Under the pieces are notes generated by a model. The model searched no databases and was not told the DNA's origin. It saw only the letters and a program-made list of their open reading frames with translations. From contig JAAYGH010000256.1 of the NCBI GenBank assembly GCA_012727825.1, positions 1 through 5,326 on the forward strand: a stretch of 5,326 nucleotides of DNA, read 5' to 3'. The position numbers and the translations under genes were made by a program. Within the stretch, counting starts at the first letter, position 1, and each line of letters opens with the position of its first letter. Origin of the DNA: Trueperella sp. (GTDB lineage: Bacteria > Actinomycetota > Actinomycetes > Actinomycetales > Actinomycetaceae). Below, piece after piece: positions 1 through 5,326 of this stretch.

Positions 1-59
1 AACTGCCCGACGATGGTCCGATGAAAGAGCTCGCCGAAGAAATTTCCGACGAACTCTAG
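1..59 (+). CDS. C-terminal end of an unidentified protein (partial, 5' end outside window)
   Basis: An open frame enters from the left edge (first whole codon at position 3) and ends at the TAG at 57-59. It gives the last 18 residues, LPDDGPMKELAEEISDEL. The stretch is acidic and looks like a C-terminal amphipathic helix, and most third codon positions are G or C, as in a real gene here. No family can be named from so short a tail. It converges on the DeoR-family gene, with only 17 bases between the two stop codons. The opposite strand shows no start codon for a further gene in this stretch. The call would be wrong if the sequence to the left breaks this frame. Confidence 0.45.
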   Translation, partial: LPDDGPMKELAEEISDEL

Positions 60-76
60 CGTTCGATGCTCACAGG

Positions 77-838
77 TTATGCGCGAATGACGGTGTGACC
101 AGCGTCAATCAAGGCGTCGGTATATTCTTTAGGCAGGCGAGCATCGGCAACGATGACGTCAAAATCTGTGAGGTCCCCAACCTTAAACAGACCCGAGCGT
201 TCCAATTTGGACGAATCGATGGCGAGGATACAAAATCGTGACGAGGCCAGCATGGCACGTTTGACCTGCGCCATGGCTTGCGACGGATGATAATGATGGT
301 CGAGATCGACGGCGGTGGCTGACATGACGCATATGTCGGCACGAACAGAAGCGAGCGACGACTGGGCAATGAGTCCCGTGTAGGCATCTGCCCACGTCTC
401 GTAGGTGCCACCGGTCAAAATGAGTTGCGTATCGCGTTGAGCACGGACCTCTTTCGCGATGAACTCAGCATTCGTAATAACCGTCGCAGGTTGCAACTCT
501 TCAAGGTAGGGTAGCACTGCTAAATTCGTGGTCGAATCGTCGAGACAGATCGATAGGCCGGGGCGCAGATAGCTGGCCACTGCCTTCGCTAGGCTGGTCT
601 TGGCCTCAGTGTTACTCGGGATGCGGATGGCAGCGGCGGACTCAACTAACGACGAGTCCGCCGCCCGGATCATACCCCTGCGGCGAGTGACTAAACCAGA
701 TGCTTCCAGTTCTGCCACGTCCCGATAGATGGTCATCGTTGAGACGTCCAGATCTTTGGCAAGGTCCTCCACGGTGGCTTCACCGAATTTGACGAGGGTC
801 GCCACAATTTGCTGACGCCTCGCCGCAAGGGGTAGCAC
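77..838 (-). CDS. DeoR-family transcriptional regulator (sugar-phosphate-sensing type)
   Basis: This 253-residue protein has the usual DeoR-family length and two-domain plan. An N-terminal winged helix-turn-helix (about residues 7-58) contains VEDLAKDLDVS and the recognition helix TMTIYRDVAELEASGLV. A DeoR C-terminal sensor domain (about 76-232) follows, with LDDSTTN (99-105), VITNAEFIAKEV (120-131), LTGGTY (141-146), IDSSK (207-211) and a closing IVAD (229-232). In this family the sensor binds a phosphorylated sugar and changes DNA binding. The start is GTG at 838, preceded by a clear AGGAGG. The gene is last in the operon, 8 bases after the dehydrogenase, so autoregulation of the operon is likely (inference). 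Two features differ from the family signature: TIYRD replaces TIRRD, and the wing reads RRRGMIRA rather than the common HGGA. Its role as repressor or activator and its effector cannot be told from sequence. Confidence 0.94.
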   Translation of the reverse strand: MLPLAARRQQIVATLVKFGEATVEDLAKDLDVSTMTIYRDVAELEASGLVTRRRGMIRAADSSLVESAAAIRIPSNTEAKTSLAKAVASYLRPGLSICLDDSTTNLAVLPYLEELQPATVITNAEFIAKEVRAQRDTQLILTGGTYETWADAYTGLIAQSSLASVRADICVMSATAVDLDHHYHPSQAMAQVKRAMLASSRFCILAIDSSKLERSGLFKVGDLTDFDVIVADARLPKEYTDALIDAGHTVIRA

Positions 839-842
839 GTTG

Positions 843-848
843 CCTCCT
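843..848 (-). promoter_or_regulatory. Ribosome binding site of the DeoR-family gene
   Basis: The minus strand reads AGGAGG, then CAAC, then GTG. This is a full-strength Shine-Dalgarno sequence with a short 4-base spacer. It overlaps the TAG stop of the dehydrogenase (847-849). It decides the start: there is no ATG near, and the GTG at 838 is the only suitable start in front of the DNA-binding domain. The overlap suggests translational coupling. Confidence 0.8.
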
Positions 849-1890
849 ACTGCCTAGGCAGAACAGCTTGCGCCAGTTCTTCCTTTACGTTTGTAATCCT
901 ACCGTCAAGGATCCGGGAGACGGCGAAGAACAATGGTACTTGCTCCTCACCGATGCCTAACTGGCTGACCAAATCCTCCGCATAGGCTGCGGCCGGAACT
1001 CCTTCAACAGTTTGTTCCAAACGCTCCATCTCTGCAAGCGCATCTTGTGGTGATTCGCCGCGCCCAAGGCGTACGCCGTACACCTTGTTACGTCCGGAAA
1101 GGCCAGTAACCTCCAGATCACCGACTCCGGCAAGCCCGAATGCGGTTGCCGGGTTGGCGCCCAGCGCCTGACCGAGCACCGACATCTCTTTGACCGCCTG
1201 GGCAAAGGTCGCGGCCTTGAGGTTGTGGTGTGGGAATCCGGTCGCTTCTTCCAACCCGTCTGCGATGCCGAGCGAAATTGCGTACACGTTCTTCATCGGA
1301 GCGCAAATTTCCACGCCCACCTCGTCGTCGGTCGCCTCGATCCGGTAATGCGACGTCGATGCTTCACGCGCATATTTTTGCGCAACCGCGAGATCTGAGC
1401 AACCGAAAATTGTTGCGGTGGGTTCACCGGTTGCACACTCGTTGGCCTTGACCGGCCCAGCCACTGCGACGATAGGTGGCAATGAATCAACGCCATTGTC
1501 CTTGGCGATTCGCCGTAGTGCCGCAGGAAGCAATTCAATCTTGCCATCCGGATCGGGATTAAAGCCTTTCGACGTCAACCACACAGCATCCGCCTTCGCC
1601 ATGCCGGCCAGTGCCATTTCGGTAACTTTGGGCACACCAACCGAAGCGACCGCGAGAATGACGACGTTCGCACCATCCAACGCCTTATCCAAATCCGCAC
1701 TGCGGTACGTGGTGACCTCGGAAGCGATGATCGCGTTCGTACGTGGGTGCGGCTTGCCGGCGTCGATCGCATCGATGAGGTGATCATCAAGCCAGGTGCC
1801 CCACAGGTGCACATCCCAGCCGGCTTTTGCCAAGGGATTGCAGATGGCCGACCCCATCGCTCCAGCGCCGAGAACAGTAACTTTTGTCAT
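847..1890 (-). CDS. GpsA-family NAD(P)-dependent glycerol-3-phosphate (polyol-phosphate) dehydrogenase
   Basis: This 347-residue cytosolic enzyme resembles NAD(P)-dependent glycerol-3-phosphate dehydrogenase and has the normal length. The N-terminal Rossmann fold carries GAGAMG at 8-13 and LWG at 29-31. The catalytic half keeps what I align with the active-site residues of human GPD1: K108 (SKGF), K200 (PMKNVYAI), D258 (GVGDLEVTG) and R267-N268 (SGRNKVYG). The phosphate grip and hydride-transfer chemistry should therefore work. It departs from housekeeping GpsA around the pocket: APMKN replaces GALKN, HHNLKAATFAQAVKEM (221-236) stands where N-KAAL--RG-EM is usual, and the TC-S--SRN loop is shortened to TGLSGRN. 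The start ATG at 1890 has AAGGA at 1897-1901, overlapping the kinase stop. Its place between a sugar kinase and a DeoR regulator suggests oxidation of the kinase product to a ketose phosphate (inference). It could still be the cell's only GpsA. Confidence 0.93.
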   Translation of the reverse strand: MTKVTVLGAGAMGSAICNPLAKAGWDVHLWGTWLDDHLIDAIDAGKPHPRTNAIIASEVTTYRSADLDKALDGANVVILAVASVGVPKVTEMALAGMAKADAVWLTSKGFNPDPDGKIELLPAALRRIAKDNGVDSLPPIVAVAGPVKANECATGEPTATIFGCSDLAVAQKYAREASTSHYRIEATDDEVGVEICAPMKNVYAISLGIADGLEEATGFPHHNLKAATFAQAVKEMSVLGQALGANPATAFGLAGVGDLEVTGLSGRNKVYGVRLGRGESPQDALAEMERLEQTVEGVPAAAYAEDLVSQLGIGEEQVPLFFAVSRILDGRITNVKEELAQAVLPRQ

Positions 1891-1896
1891 GATGTT

Positions 1897-1901
1897 TCCT
1901 T
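1897..1901 (-). promoter_or_regulatory. Ribosome binding site of the GpsA-family gene
   Basis: The minus strand reads TAAGGAAACATCATG. AAGGA overlaps the TAA stop of the kinase (1900-1902) and sits 6 bases before the ATG. This supports the start at 1890 and translational coupling of kinase and dehydrogenase. Confidence 0.75.
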
Positions 1902-3468
1902 ATTCTTGTTCAGTGGGGGACTCGGGACGGCTGGACGGGAAACGCGCAATGAGCTCATGAAGCTCCGCGAACGTATCTTTTAGTTGCGGATAGAGCTTGC
2001 GCTGCACCTCGGCCACATCGCGGTACTGTTCGTGCAGTTCCATGTCGGGCTCGATCGTCTGTCCCAGTTGGGCCATCTCGTTGGCTGCCGTGGCGACGTC
2101 GTTCGAACCAAAGGTTTTCGTGTGCGCCATTGCCAACACAGCTGCGCCAAGTGCCGAGACCTCTTCTTGGAGTGTGATGGTGATTGGCAGGCCGGTCGTG
2201 TCTGCCATGATCTGCCGCCACAGCGGGGAACGCGTTCCGCCGCCCATCCCTCGCAGGCTCTCAAGCTTCACGCCGGTACCCGCCTCAATTGAGTCAAGGT
2301 TATGGCGCATTTCGAAACCGATCGATTCGAGGATTGATCGGTACATGTGAGCGCGCGAATGTGTACCACGCCAGCCGACGACGGCGCCTCGCGCGAGGGC
2401 ATCCCAGTGTGGGGACTGTACGGCGTTCCAGTACGGCAGCGTGATGAGTCCCTCGGACCCGGGCGGGATGTTCGCTGCTTCAACTTCAAGCGCCGGATCA
2501 GGCGCTCCCAGTAGCTTCGGATCGCCAAGAGACTCGCGGAACCAACCGGCAAGGTATGAGCCTGAGGATTGCAACACTTCGTACACGTAGTTTCCTGGAA
2601 TTCCAGAAACATGAGTGCGGAATACCGGATCAAATTTGTAGTGTGGTGATTCGACACCGGCATTGACCGCCGTTCCGAGGTTCAGGTAACCAATTTCTGG
2701 ACTCACGGCGGCGGAGCCAATTCCAGCGGCCTGGCCGTCGCCAAGGCCGGCAACGATTGGTATTCCCCTGTTGAGGCCCCATTCGTCAGCCAGTTCATCC
2801 TTCAGTGGCGCAATTTCTTCGGTTGGCGGGACGAGGTCTGCCATCTGGTCGCGGCGCACACCTGCGATATCGAGGAGCTCGTCAGCGTAGTCACGCTCTG
2901 TAATATTGAGCAGGCCCAAGGAGTCTGCTGCCGCTTCGGAGGAGGCCCAGCGACCAGTGAGATTGAAGGTGATGTATGCGAGCACATCAACGATCTTGTG
3001 GGCTTTTTCGAATGACTCGGGTTCGTTTTCTTTCACCCACGCCATCTTGTAAATGGCAGGGGTCACGCCGGCGGGTTTCCCGGACAGTTCGTGGACGTGA
3101 GCGCTTCCATATTTTGCAATCTGAGACGAAGCTCTGGAATCGAGCCATAGAATTCCGGGCCGGATCGACTGTCCGTTTTCATCAAACGGAGCAAAGGTTT
3201 CGCGTTGGTGAGTTAGACCGAAGGCTGTGACGCGTTCGCGTTCTCGCGGGCTGAGTTGGGCCACGACCTCGGCAATCGTTTCGCGCGAGGTTTCCCACCA
3301 ACGTTCGGGTGTGTGTTCGTAGAAGTCCATTGCAGGGGTGTGAAGCTGGATATTACGTTTTGCAATATGGCCGATATTGCCGGAGGTGTCAACAACGATC
3401 GCCTTGGTCGACGTGGTTGATGAATCTAGCGCGATGACGAGCGGGCCGTCGTGATTTAAAGTGGACAT
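1900..3468 (-). CDS. FGGY-family carbohydrate kinase (polyol/ketose kinase, substrate unknown)
   Basis: This 522-residue protein has the ATP-dependent sugar kinase fold of the FGGY family (glycerol, xylulose, erythritol and related kinases). The N-terminal phosphate-binding loop is IALDSSTTSTKAIVVD (12-27). A substrate-side segment, GLTHQRETFAPFDENG (84-99) followed by ILWLDSRA (106-113), recalls the NQRET and WQDRR region of glycerol kinase. The presumed catalytic base is D244 in AGLGDGQAAGIG, followed by LNLGTAV (262-268). The C-terminal ATP site holds LRGMGGGTRSPLWRQIMADT (405-424) and VSALGAAVLAM (437-447). The last 25 or so residues form a polar tail. The ATG at 3468 is preceded by GAGGGA, and FGGY homology begins within ten residues of it. 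It is the first gene of a tightly packed operon with a GpsA-like dehydrogenase and a DeoR regulator. An annotation as xylulokinase or glycerol kinase would be over-specific. Confidence 0.95.
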   Translation of the reverse strand: MSTLNHDGPLVIALDSSTTSTKAIVVDTSGNIGHIAKRNIQLHTPAMDFYEHTPERWWETSRETIAEVVAQLSPRERERVTAFGLTHQRETFAPFDENGQSIRPGILWLDSRASSQIAKYGSAHVHELSGKPAGVTPAIYKMAWVKENEPESFEKAHKIVDVLAYITFNLTGRWASSEAAADSLGLLNITERDYADELLDIAGVRRDQMADLVPPTEEIAPLKDELADEWGLNRGIPIVAGLGDGQAAGIGSAAVSPEIGYLNLGTAVNAGVESPHYKFDPVFRTHVSGIPGNYVYEVLQSSGSYLAGWFRESLGDPKLLGAPDPALEVEAANIPPGSEGLITLPYWNAVQSPHWDALARGAVVGWRGTHSRAHMYRSILESIGFEMRHNLDSIEAGTGVKLESLRGMGGGTRSPLWRQIMADTTGLPITITLQEEVSALGAAVLAMAHTKTFGSNDVATAANEMAQLGQTIEPDMELHEQYRDVAEVQRKLYPQLKDTFAELHELIARFPSSRPESPTEQE

Positions 3469-3470
3469 AT

Positions 3471-3476
3471 TCCCTC
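3471..3476 (-). promoter_or_regulatory. Ribosome binding site of the FGGY kinase
   Basis: The minus strand reads GAGGGAATATG. GAGG sits 4 bases, or GGGA 2 bases, before the ATG, so spacing is short. I see no better start codon nearby, and the FGGY phosphate loop begins soon after this ATG. Confidence 0.6.
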
Positions 3477-3515
3477 ATTCCTCATTGAATTTGGAGCCCT
3501 TATCGGGTATTCACA

Positions 3516-3545
3516 AATCTAACAGATATTCTGGGGAATTGCACA
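3516..3545 (-). promoter_or_regulatory. Candidate promoter of the kinase-dehydrogenase-regulator operon
   Basis: On the minus strand an extended -10, TGT followed by TAGATT (TAGATT at 3516-3521, TG at 3523-3524), matches TATAAT at four of six positions, including the key first, second and last bases. A weak -35, TGTGCA (3540-3545), lies 18 bases upstream. Transcription would start near 3509 and give a leader of about 40 bases. The choice is by eye. A second possibility, TTGTGA (3511-3516) with CAAATT 17 bases on, leaves a very short leader. Confidence 0.4.
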
Positions 3546-3566
3546 GGTTTGATGTGAAAGTGAAAG
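3542..3566 (-). promoter_or_regulatory. Candidate DeoR-type operator: tandem CTTTCA repeat
   Basis: The minus strand reads CTTTCACTTTCACATC, with two exact CTTTCA units at 3561-3566 and 3555-3560. They are followed by a short dyad, CACA-N7-TGTG (3542-3556). The repeats lie just upstream of the candidate -35. Several DeoR-family regulators are known to bind tandem TTTC-type repeats (AgaR of E. coli is one). Because the operon encodes a DeoR protein, this is the best operator candidate in the window. The link is inference from one copy. Confidence 0.4.
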
Positions 3567-3581
3567 CGTTGCTCGGCCTGC

Positions 3582-3598
3582 CCGGCACGATCAGCCGG
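3582..3598. repeat. Short inverted repeat CCGGC-N7-GCCGG
   Basis: A perfect 5-bp dyad with a 7-base centre lies between the terminator and the tandem CTTTCA repeat. It could be a weak second hairpin at the end of the DUF4191 transcript, part of an operator, or chance. No U-run follows on either strand. Confidence 0.3.
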
Positions 3599-3615
3599 AA
3601 TTACGCAGACACAAA

Positions 3616-3648
3616 GGGGGGCACAGCCGAAATGTGGCTGTGCCCCCC
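3616..3648 (-). terminator. Rho-independent-type terminator of the DUF4191 gene
   Basis: A perfect 13-bp stem, GGGGGGCACAGCC (3616-3628) pairing with GGCTGTGCCCCCC (3636-3648), has a 7-base loop. It starts 24 bases beyond the TAG of the DUF4191 gene. In the minus-strand transcript the stem is followed by UUUGU, a short U-run that is acceptable in actinobacteria, whose terminators often rely on the stem. In the + direction the stem is followed by seven A residues, so it should not work as an intrinsic terminator that way. It insulates the DUF4191 unit from the kinase operon. Confidence 0.8.
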
Positions 3649-3672
3649 AAAAAAATGTAAGAGCGTGTGCAA

Positions 3673-4371
3673 CTATCGTCCGCGCATTGCCCTACGATCT
3701 GGGCGAGCGTTGAGTGGGTCGATGCCCTTCGGGATCGGAAGCGTGTTCGTGGGGATCGCCTTCATGCGGGCTGACACGGCAGCAACCTCGTCGTGACTCA
3801 TGACCTTCGGAAGCCGCTTGATGTGCTTTTCGAGCTTCATGAGGGTGATTTGATCCTCACCGTTGCCGGCCTTGACAACCTGGACAGGTGCGGAGGGCGC
3901 CACGCGTTTGATGGCCTTGCGCTCATCAGCAATCAAGCGGTTCACACGTTCGGACGGACCTTCGGCAATAAGAACGATCCCAGGGCGACCGATTGCGCGG
4001 TAGATCATGTCCTGCGAACGCACATTGAAACGGACGGGTTCCTGCTCGATGACCCAGCCGCGCTTAATGTTTGCCAGCACGGCTCCAACAGCGCCGGGCA
4101 TTCCGTCAATCTGAGCGAAAGATGCGCGTTTAACCATCTGGACGAGCACGAGAAGCGCGAGCGTCACACCAAGCATGATGCCGATGAGCACCCAAATGAT
4201 CCACTGACCAGTCGCAATGCCACCGATCACACCAATGAGAACACCGGCGAGCATACCGCCAAGAAGAGCCCATGGAGCCCACGGGTAGGTCTGCTTCGAT
4301 ACGCGGTACGCATCTGCGAGGTAGCTATACCACCGCTTCTTCTTCGGCTTGTTCTTCTTTTCCCTTGCCAT
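3673..4371 (-). CDS. DUF4191 family two-helix membrane protein
   Basis: This 232-residue protein has a very basic N-terminus (MAREKKNKPKKKRW), a Tyr-rich juxtamembrane stretch, and two adjacent hydrophobic helices at about 32-54 and 56-79. A hydrophilic domain of about 150 residues follows. It contains YRAIGRPGIVLIAEGP (128-143) and a Lys/Arg-rich middle, and the tail IPKGIDPLNARPDRRAMRGR is a hallmark of the DUF4191 family as I recall it. By the positive-inside rule both termini are probably cytoplasmic. The function is unknown. In Mycobacterium and Streptomyces the family member sits near lipA and glnA, but neither is visible here. The start ATG at 4371 has AAGGA at 4378-4382 with a 6-base spacer. 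The gene appears monocistronic, with its own promoter candidate and a strong terminator. Confidence 0.92.
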   Translation of the reverse strand: MAREKKNKPKKKRWYSYLADAYRVSKQTYPWAPWALLGGMLAGVLIGVIGGIATGQWIIWVLIGIMLGVTLALLVLVQMVKRASFAQIDGMPGAVGAVLANIKRGWVIEQEPVRFNVRSQDMIYRAIGRPGIVLIAEGPSERVNRLIADERKAIKRVAPSAPVQVVKAGNGEDQITLMKLEKHIKRLPKVMSHDEVAAVSARMKAIPTNTLPIPKGIDPLNARPDRRAMRGR

Positions 4372-4377
4372 CGCACA

Positions 4378-4382
4378 TCCTT
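4378..4382 (-). promoter_or_regulatory. Ribosome binding site of the DUF4191 gene
   Basis: The minus strand reads AAGGA, then TGTGCG, then ATG. The 6-base spacer is near optimal and fixes the start at 4371. Confidence 0.7.
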
Positions 4383-4403
4383 GTTTAGGTCACTCGTCTT
4401 ATG

Positions 4404-4432
4404 AGTTTAGTTGATGGATGCGACTTGCTCAA
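4404..4432 (-). promoter_or_regulatory. Candidate promoter of the DUF4191 gene
   Basis: On the minus strand, TTGAGC (4427-4432; four of six matches to TTGACA) is separated by exactly 17 bases from TAAACT (4404-4409; four of six matches to TATAAT). A start near 4397 would give a leader of about 25 bases containing the AAGGA site. The whole element fits in the 70-base gap after the MFS stop codon, and no terminator hairpin is visible in that gap, so read-through from the MFS gene is also possible. Confidence 0.5.
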
Positions 4433-4441
4433 AAGCCACGG

Positions 4442-5326
4442 CTACTTCACTGCAAACACTTTGTCGTCTGCACGGCCAACCGTTCCGGCGACGACGGCCA
4501 TGCCGATTCCACACAGCCCTGCGATGAAGAATCCAGTACTGAGATGAGATTCCACAACTTGACCAACGAGTGCGCTGGCGGCAGCCACGCCGAGCACGTT
4601 CGCGGACACGATGACGGTGTTCGCAACGCCGTCTCCACCTCGCGGCGCCCATTGGCCAGCAAGCGTGAATATCGAGACGCCAACGGGTCCAATGAAGATG
4701 CCTGCGAGGAAGAGAAGGAATGCGAGGCTCACACCGGAGGTTGCCAGTGCGCACGCTGAGGCTCCGATGAATAGGCCAAGCCCACCCACGATTATGCGTG
4801 AGACGAATGTGAACCGTGCGGGCAGTGCGACGGCAACAAGGGCGGTGATGGCGGCGCTCAGGCCCATCGCAGCGTAAATGAGCCCGCCCAGTCCCTCCAA
4901 CCCGTTGCTTTCAGCAAAAGCCGTGACTGAAGTCTGCATGGCACCGAAGTACATGCCCATGAACAGCATCGCTAAAATAGGAGTGCGGACCCGACGCAGA
5001 ATGTAGGAAAATGGGGGGCCGGTAGACCCATCCTCAGACACTGAAGGGCCGCGTCCATGGCGCGATAGTGCAAAGGGGATCACGCACGTTGCGACGAGCG
5101 CTGCTGCAACAAGCATGGGAGCGCCTGGGGAGATCGCAGCAGCAATGATGCCGACAGCGGCGGGGCCGAGGACGAAAATAAGTTCGTCGTTGACCGTCTC
5201 CCAGGACATGGCTGTGGGTAAATGTCTGTGTGAGGCGATGGGGTACCAGCGCACGCGTGCTAGCGGGCCGATCGGGCTCGTTGTGATGCCCACGGCTGCC
5301 GAGTTGGCCACGAGAAGGATGGTGGC
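4442..5326 (-). CDS. Major facilitator superfamily transporter (partial, N-terminus outside window)
   Basis: An open frame runs from the right edge to the TAG at 4442-4444, giving 294 residues of a protein probably near 400. It begins in the fourth helix region, ATILLVANSAAVG, followed by the loop GPLARVRWYP. The segment SWETVNDELIFVLGPAAVG then leads into helix 5. This E-(S/T)-V-DE-F-GP pattern is familiar from actinobacterial MFS permeases. After the central cytoplasmic loop (SRHGRGPSVSEDGSTGP) come six more hydrophobic helices, including TPILAMLFMGMYFGAMQTSV, LIYAAMGLSAAITALVAVAL and LAFLLFLAGIFIGPVGVSIF. A GTG at 5311 is not the true start, because the frame and homology continue to the edge. 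The substrate is unknown. The type is more common among drug or metabolite exporters than sugar importers, and nothing ties it to the kinase operon. Confidence 0.9.
   Translation of the reverse strand, partial: ATILLVANSAAVGITTSPIGPLARVRWYPIASHRHLPTAMSWETVNDELIFVLGPAAVGIIAAAISPGAPMLVAAALVATCVIPFALSRHGRGPSVSEDGSTGPPFSYILRRVRTPILAMLFMGMYFGAMQTSVTAFAESNGLEGLGGLIYAAMGLSAAITALVAVALPARFTFVSRIIVGGLGLFIGASACALATSGVSLAFLLFLAGIFIGPVGVSIFTLAGQWAPRGGDGVANTVIVSANVLGVAAASALVGQVVESHLSTGFFIAGLCGIGMAVVAGTVGRADDKVFAVK

Noticed and set aside
1418..1783. A + strand open frame of 121 codons antisense to the dehydrogenase
   Set aside because: It has no motifs, and the opposite strand carries a full set of conserved GpsA motifs across the whole interval.
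3500..3516. A TGTGA half-site (minus strand) considered as a CRP/GlxR-type cAMP-receptor site
   Set aside because: The second half reads GATAA rather than TCACA, so the palindrome is missing.
3542..3556. CACA-N7-TGTG dyad considered as a separate CRP-type operator
   Set aside because: The half-sites are in the opposite orientation to TGTGA-N6-TCACA and only 4 bp long. It is kept only as part of the operator candidate.
3469..3672. Possible riboswitch or small RNA in the 204-base intergenic region
   Set aside because: Apart from the terminator and one 5-bp dyad there is no multi-stem structure, and the predicted kinase leader is only about 40 bases.
3461..3796. A + strand open frame of 111 codons spanning the intergenic region
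   Set aside because: It runs through the terminator hairpin and both gene ends, and its predicted protein has no recognisable features.
3793..4404. A + strand open frame of 203 codons antisense to the DUF4191 gene
   Set aside because: It is His/Asp/Asn-rich with no recognisable motif. It lies over a convincing membrane protein gene and is best explained as a mirror of that gene's codon bias.
4418..4759. A + strand open frame of 113 codons over the MFS gene
   Set aside because: The product is a Cys/His/Glu-rich low-complexity mix with no domain, and the opposite strand codes a clear multi-helix transporter.
4442..5326. MFS transporter as the uptake system for the kinase pathway
   Set aside because: An independent DUF4191 unit with its own promoter and a strong terminator lies between them, and the MFS type does not resemble known sugar or polyol importers.

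Overview
The window looks like ordinary chromosomal DNA from a mid-GC actinobacterium. The clearest sign is a two-helix membrane protein of the DUF4191 type, a family I know only from Actinobacteria. The coding style also fits: strong AGGAGG-like ribosome sites and short gaps between genes. The base composition, moderate rather than very GC-rich, would suit an Actinomycetaceae-type genome (Arcanobacterium/Trueperella-like), but that placement is a guess.

Layout, left to right. Positions 1-59 hold the last 18 codons of an unidentified + strand gene. It ends 17 bases from the convergent end of a minus-strand operon. That operon runs from about 3520 leftward: an FGGY-family carbohydrate kinase (1900-3468), a GpsA-family NAD(P)-dependent polyol-phosphate dehydrogenase (847-1890) and a DeoR-family transcription regulator (77-838). 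The gaps are only 9 and 8 bases, and each downstream ribosome site overlaps the stop codon of the gene before it. Positions 3469-3672 are non-coding. They carry a candidate promoter, a tandem CTTTCA repeat that may be the DeoR operator, a small dyad, and a strong 13-bp terminator hairpin. That hairpin ends the next minus-strand unit, a single DUF4191 gene (3673-4371) with its own candidate promoter. From 4442 to the window edge is the C-terminal three quarters or so of an MFS transporter, also on the minus strand.

How the genes fit together (inference). The kinase would phosphorylate a polyol or ketose. The dehydrogenase would oxidise the polyol phosphate to a ketose phosphate (or run the reverse reaction), and the DeoR protein would sense a phosphorylated intermediate and control the operon. 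The substrate cannot be read from the sequence. Glycerol, tetritols and pentitols are all possible, and no dedicated uptake system lies in the operon. The MFS gene is separated from it by an independent transcription unit, so I do not link it to the pathway.

I see no RNA genes, CRISPR arrays, insertion sequences or prophage genes. The most interesting part is the kinase/GpsA-like pair, because GpsA enzymes usually serve phospholipid synthesis rather than a regulated sugar operon.
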